From Gloeotrichia echinulata CP02 (GTDB lineage: Bacteria > Cyanobacteriota > Cyanobacteriia > Cyanobacteriales > Nostocaceae): a DNA stretch of 64,000 bases. Made by a program: the position numbers and the translations under genes. The notes under the pieces are model-generated. The model searched no databases. It saw nothing but the letters and a program-made list of their open reading frames with translations, and had not been told where the DNA came from. Of this stretch, positions 60,864 to 64,000 are shown piece after piece (within the stretch, counting starts at the first letter, position 1; each line of letters begins with the position of its first letter). Location: NCBI GenBank assembly GCA_038087035.1, contig CP051187.1, positions 3,601,001 through 3,665,000 on the forward strand. The letters are read 5' to 3'.

Positions 60864-62264
60864 CTACACCAACCCTACGGGTATGGTGTAGGCTTCTGAA
60901 GTCCTGTTAAGGATGTTCAAAATTTCCTTTGTAATACTGTCAGACATAGTTCCAACTATGTCTATTTTCTTACTACGGCGTTTTATACTTGGCATAATGC
61001 CCAAGCCAAGTCTCTTCAAATTGATAGCGGCATTAATGTCTCTATCAACTCTCAAAGATTCAATCTCATCCCAGTAATCTCTAGTATCAAGATTAGGAAA
61101 TACTATCTCGTTCCGATAACTGAGAATTTGACTAGTATAAGCAGGATTTTGAGGTATCACAACGGCACCAGCTTTTGCGGCTATGTAACCTAATATCTCA
61201 AAAAACTGTGAAAATGCTGCATCCATCCAAGATTTATTTAATCCAGACTTTGCTGATTGTCCATTGGGTAAAAACTTACCATTTTCGTCTGGCTTTGGTG
61301 CATTTCTTTTACTCAAACCTTGTAAATTAAGTTTTTCATGGAAAAATACTTTCTTACCACTTCTTACAAGTTTATGGGCAGTCTTATATTGAAAATCCTT
61401 ACGACTTCTAGCGATACGTTGATGCTGTTTACCTTCTTTTTTAGCTAGTTTTCTTCTAGGTTTACTACCAGGTTTTCTTTTATTTCTCTTGATTGATACT
61501 TTATCCAGTTTATGTTGGTTTTTACGTAGTGATTTTAAAGAAGGTAGTTTGTCACCTGCGGATGTAGCCAGATAATCATCACCATGTAAAACAGCGTCCA
61601 AACCCATTGAATTATCCCAAGCTGGAACAATTAAATCAGGATTAAAATCAGGTACAGAGGTATCTTCCAGACACATCTGGATATACCAACCATCTACTTT
61701 TTTGGTTACGCTGATTTGTTTAAGTTTAAAACCACTGGGCAAAGGTCGATGCATTCTGACTTGTACAACACCCAATTTAGGTAATCTTAGATATAACCAG
61801 TTTTTCCGAACTAGTTTAATCCAATCATCTTTAGCACTTGCAAAAGTCATTGTGCCAAAACTAGCTGCTGTTTTAAAACGTGGCTTACCCGAACGCTTAC
61901 CCTTTTTATCACCAACTATAAACCTTTCAAAAGCCTTATCAACTCGCTTACAAATATCTTGCAAAACAGTTGAATTAACACGAGAAAAATCTAGTAACTC
62001 TCCACTATGCATTACCTTGATAAAATCTTTCTTTATTTCTGGTAATTGCAACTTTTGAGAGTAGTAACTTGGCCGCTCAAATAAACCAGGGAAAGTGTCT
62101 TTCCAAAAAGGAAACGCTTTTAGCTGCAAGTGATTGTTCTGCCACCATGAAAACCGCTCACCCAATTGTCGGTTGTACCAATAACGAGATATTCTTAACC
62201 ACTCGTTAAGCTCTATCTTTTGATTAGTATCTGGGTAAAACTGATACTGGTAAGTTGTTTTCAT
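60864..62264 (-). CDS. tnpB: TnpB-family RNA-guided endonuclease, zinc-ribbon-less (copy 2)
   Basis: 466 residues from MKTTYQYQFYPDTNQ. RuvC residues: SMGLDAVLHGDDYL (Asp), KKVFFHEKLNLQGL (Glu), VDRDINAAINLKR (Asp). Where copy 1 has a four-Cys zinc ribbon, this one reads NPAYTSQILSYRNEIVFPNL and DTRDYWDEIESLR with no Cys; this is typical of one cyanobacterial TnpB sublineage as I recall it. Basic mid-region KHQHRIARSRKDFQYK-like (KQHQRIARSRKDFQYKTAHK) is kept. Longer and distantly related to copy 1. Confidence 0.9.
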   Translation of the reverse strand: MKTTYQYQFYPDTNQKIELNEWLRISRYWYNRQLGERFSWWQNNHLQLKAFPFWKDTFPGLFERPSYYSQKLQLPEIKKDFIKVMHSGELLDFSRVNSTVLQDICKRVDKAFERFIVGDKKGKRSGKPRFKTAASFGTMTFASAKDDWIKLVRKNWLYLRLPKLGVVQVRMHRPLPSGFKLKQISVTKKVDGWYIQMCLEDTSVPDFNPDLIVPAWDNSMGLDAVLHGDDYLATSAGDKLPSLKSLRKNQHKLDKVSIKRNKRKPGSKPRRKLAKKEGKQHQRIARSRKDFQYKTAHKLVRSGKKVFFHEKLNLQGLSKRNAPKPDENGKFLPNGQSAKSGLNKSWMDAAFSQFFEILGYIAAKAGAVVIPQNPAYTSQILSYRNEIVFPNLDTRDYWDEIESLRVDRDINAAINLKRLGLGIMPSIKRRSKKIDIVGTMSDSITKEILNILNRTSEAYTIPVGLV

Positions 62265-62575
62265 CGTGATTCGACCTCTCACTTAACTTGTTATATGCTA
62301 GCATGAATGTACAAACAATGTACAGCCATCATGAAAAAGATTAGGGTTAAGGATGTCTGAACGTAGATATAATAAGTTGCAGTTATATTCAATACAAGTT
62401 GATAAAACAATGACACAAGTTTTAGAAGAATTTATCGATTCACTACCGAATCCAGAAATTGACAAAAACTCGACTGCCATTCAATCTGTTTCACCTGCGG
62501 TAAAAATTGATTGAATGGCGTCTCCTTTTTGTCGCGCAATTCATCCCGACACCAACACGAAGTGTATGGTGCGGG
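60866..62575 (-). mobile_element. TnpB-only IS200/IS605-type element (copy 2)
   Basis: Right end: CTACACCA/TGGTGTAG hairpin at about 60866-60893. Left end: ATTCATCCCGACACC/GGTGCGGGG hairpin at about 62540-62574. Contains tnpB and a divergent small ORF, no tnpA. Its right-end text is shared with the decayed element at 21528-22080. Confidence 0.7.
62353..62514 (+). CDS. Small ribbon-helix-helix-like protein divergent from tnpB, probably frameshifted
   Basis: 53 residues: MSERRYNKLQLYSIQVDKTM, TQVLEEFIDSLPNPEIDKNS, and a 13-residue tail. It aligns with the 45-aa ORF beside the first TnpB (RISDKRKNKLYLYASQK / RTITSLIEEWIDSL). A matching first strand is encoded upstream in another frame: ATG at 62331 gives MKKIRV, and removing one A in GTTAAGGATG would join it to RMSERRYNKL. 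So the intact form was probably ~60 aa starting at 62331. Confidence 0.55.
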   Translation: MSERRYNKLQLYSIQVDKTMTQVLEEFIDSLPNPEIDKNSTAIQSVSPAVKID

Positions 62576-62587
62576 GCTTCTTGCTGT

Positions 62588-63151
62588 TTAAGCTAAATCC
62601 AAGACAAATCCAGGTAGTACATCCTCACCTGATAAACTAGTGGGCGATTGCAGAATCTCAACTTCCTGTCCAGGTCGATAAATTTCTACACGTTGGTTAT
62701 GAGGGTCAATCAACCAAGCTAGACGCACACCATTATTAATATACTCCTGCATTTTTTGTTGCAATTTCGGGAGATTGTCAGCAGCCGATCGCAATTCCAC
62801 AGCAAAATCAGGAGCCATAGGCAGAAATTTGGTAGGATCGGGATTGAGCGCAACTAATCGTTCCCGACTTACCCAAGACGCATCAGGAGACCGATCTGCA
62901 CCATTGGGGAGTTTGAAACCGGTTGAAGAATCGAAAGCCAAGCCTGTACCATCAGCATCAGCCCAATTCCCTAAGCGCTGTGTTAGTCTACTATTGCGAT
63001 TACCGGTTTCCCATCCTGTTGGTGGCATAATGACTAATTCTCCCTCCGCTGTCCTCTCCAGACGCAAGTCACGATTATTCTGACAGATTTGAAAGAACTG
63101 CTCATCTGTGAGTTCGATAGTGGGATATAGTTTAAAAGTTAAGGCAGTCAT
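62588..63151 (-). CDS. Uma2-family putative endonuclease
   Basis: 187 residues. Family marks: ALTFKLYPTIELTDEQFFQI near the N-terminus, VIMPPTGWETGNRNSRLTQR, RSPDASWVSRERL (catalytic Asp), and PDFAVELRSAADNLPKLQQK (Glu), then VRLAWLIDPHNQRVEIYRPG. Third Uma2 gene of the window, beside TnpB copy 2. Divergent from nothing obvious. Confidence 0.93.
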   Translation of the reverse strand: MTALTFKLYPTIELTDEQFFQICQNNRDLRLERTAEGELVIMPPTGWETGNRNSRLTQRLGNWADADGTGLAFDSSTGFKLPNGADRSPDASWVSRERLVALNPDPTKFLPMAPDFAVELRSAADNLPKLQQKMQEYINNGVRLAWLIDPHNQRVEIYRPGQEVEILQSPTSLSGEDVLPGFVLDLA

Positions 63152-63852
63152 AAAAAATTCTATATTTCCATTTCAATTTTATCAAGTTTGACGATAGGTA
63201 CAAAACTCTAACTTCCTTTTTGTTGTTGTTTTTGTATGTTGTCAAGTTGGTGTGGTGGGGGTATAAGGACATTCCTAGTCCTCCCGTATTGCTTCCTCTT
63301 GGCTGTACCTGCGTGGGAAACATTCACCTTCCACTACCCTCTCAACGGTGTCTCTATTATTTAGACGCTTCCCCACCCCAATTTGTGAATTTTTCGAGTT
63401 ACAGGCACTTTTTTTCCCAAAAAATAAAACTCAAGTCCTACAACGCTTATACTGCATACCTTTCAGCCGCTGCATAATTTTTCTCAATTACGAGCGAGCA
63501 GGGTAAAAGGGGTACAACCGGGAGGTACGTGCAAAATGGGACACGTTGTAAAGTTATGTAAACAATAGCTCTACAACCCTTGCCAGACCTACCTTCACAC
63601 TTTCTCAAACCAAAACTACTCCCTTCCCGCTGGAAGATTACCGAAATAATTTTGAGCTTCTGCAAAGACGCAAAGGCGCAAAGAAGGAAAATTATAGGTA
63701 ATCTTTATCCCTAAATCTACACCGACATAATCATGTTCTTTTTTGGTGATTTCGGGCGAGATTTCATAGTAGGGTCTGCACCATACGCGCGCAAGGTTTT
63801 TGGTGCGGTTTGTCTTGTCAATAAATGTCCGTGCTAACTCCTCACTCTCCCC
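63152..63852. other. Gap with a possible TnpB fragment
   Basis: Mostly unassignable. On the minus strand, about 63836-63690 encodes EISPEITKKEHDYVGVDLGI, with the V-G-V-D-L-G-I-K of a RuvC first motif, then a stretch of common intergenic text (CTTTGCGCCTTTGCG). Probably a decayed TnpB piece. Remaining sequence shows no gene. Confidence 0.4.
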
Positions 63853-64000
63853 TCACCCCTTCGGCACTTTCTCATTACTACACTTTGACTTAGGATAAGC
63901 AATGCGTTTATGATGGAATTGTTGCCAAACTTCCACAAATATTTGGGCAATTCTGGTCATTTCATCCCGCGTGAGTCCAGAATCAACTAGTTGATTGTCT
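63853..64000 (-). CDS. C-terminus of an unrecognised gene (partial)
   Basis: Reading from the right edge: DNQLVDSGLTRDEMTRIAQI, FVEVWQQFHHKRIAYPKSKC, then SNEKVPKG and TGA at 63853-63855. A helical, basic tail. I do not recognise the family. Confidence 0.5.
   Translation of the reverse strand, partial: DNQLVDSGLTRDEMTRIAQIFVEVWQQFHHKRIAYPKSKCSNEKVPKG

Overview
The window looks like a chromosomal segment of a filamentous, heterocyst-type cyanobacterium (order Nostocales). Evidence: a hetZ-type heterocyst gene, photosynthetic housekeeping genes (ndhL, raf1, menG, a Tab2-family gene), a tRNA-Leu(UAA) split by a group I intron, many HIP1 octamers (GCGATCGC), and very abundant heptanucleotide tandem repeats (GGGGATT, TGACAAA, TAATGAG, AAAATCT types) with palindromic MITE-like repeats in most gaps. 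I could not identify the species.

Layout. 0-8 kb: hetZ, a YciO/TsaC-family gene divergent from larC, a lipoprotein and membrane proteins. 8.3-12.2 kb: an accessory block with a MITE, a Fic protein, a Uma2 nuclease, and an overlapping AAA ATPase + DUF4276 pair that may be a defence module. 12.4-16.4 kb: intron-containing trnL, then ndhL, a DUF3007 gene and trpA, invaded by a TnpB element. 16.6-31 kb: a Ser/Thr kinase, cytochrome b-like protein, two-component pair, CLC transporter with CBS/USP domains, pmbA and tab2. 31-37 kb: AAA-like ATPases (one a frameshifted AAA-WD40 pseudogene), small secreted proteins, and toxin-antitoxin debris.

37.7-46.9 kb: a cyanobactin (RiPP) cluster, the most interesting region. 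It has a PatG-like macrocyclase without the oxidase domain, a PatF-family prenyltransferase, three tandem precursor peptides with identical followers (FAGDGAE) but unrelated cores, a PatA-like protease, and PatB- and PatC-like small proteins. No YcaO heterocyclase is visible, so the predicted products are head-to-tail macrocycles without azol(in)es, possibly prenylated. xisH/xisI and a PD-(D/E)XK-like gene lie between patG and patF.

47-64 kb: a UvrD-type helicase, two sensor/regulator genes, higBA, raf1 (with a probable structured-RNA element directly abutting its start codon), a REC-GAF regulator, menG, a DUF445 protein, Uma2 genes and a second TnpB element. Both TnpB elements carry a divergent tiny ribbon-helix-helix-like ORF instead of a TnpA transposase.

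All names come from reading motifs by eye; no database search was run.
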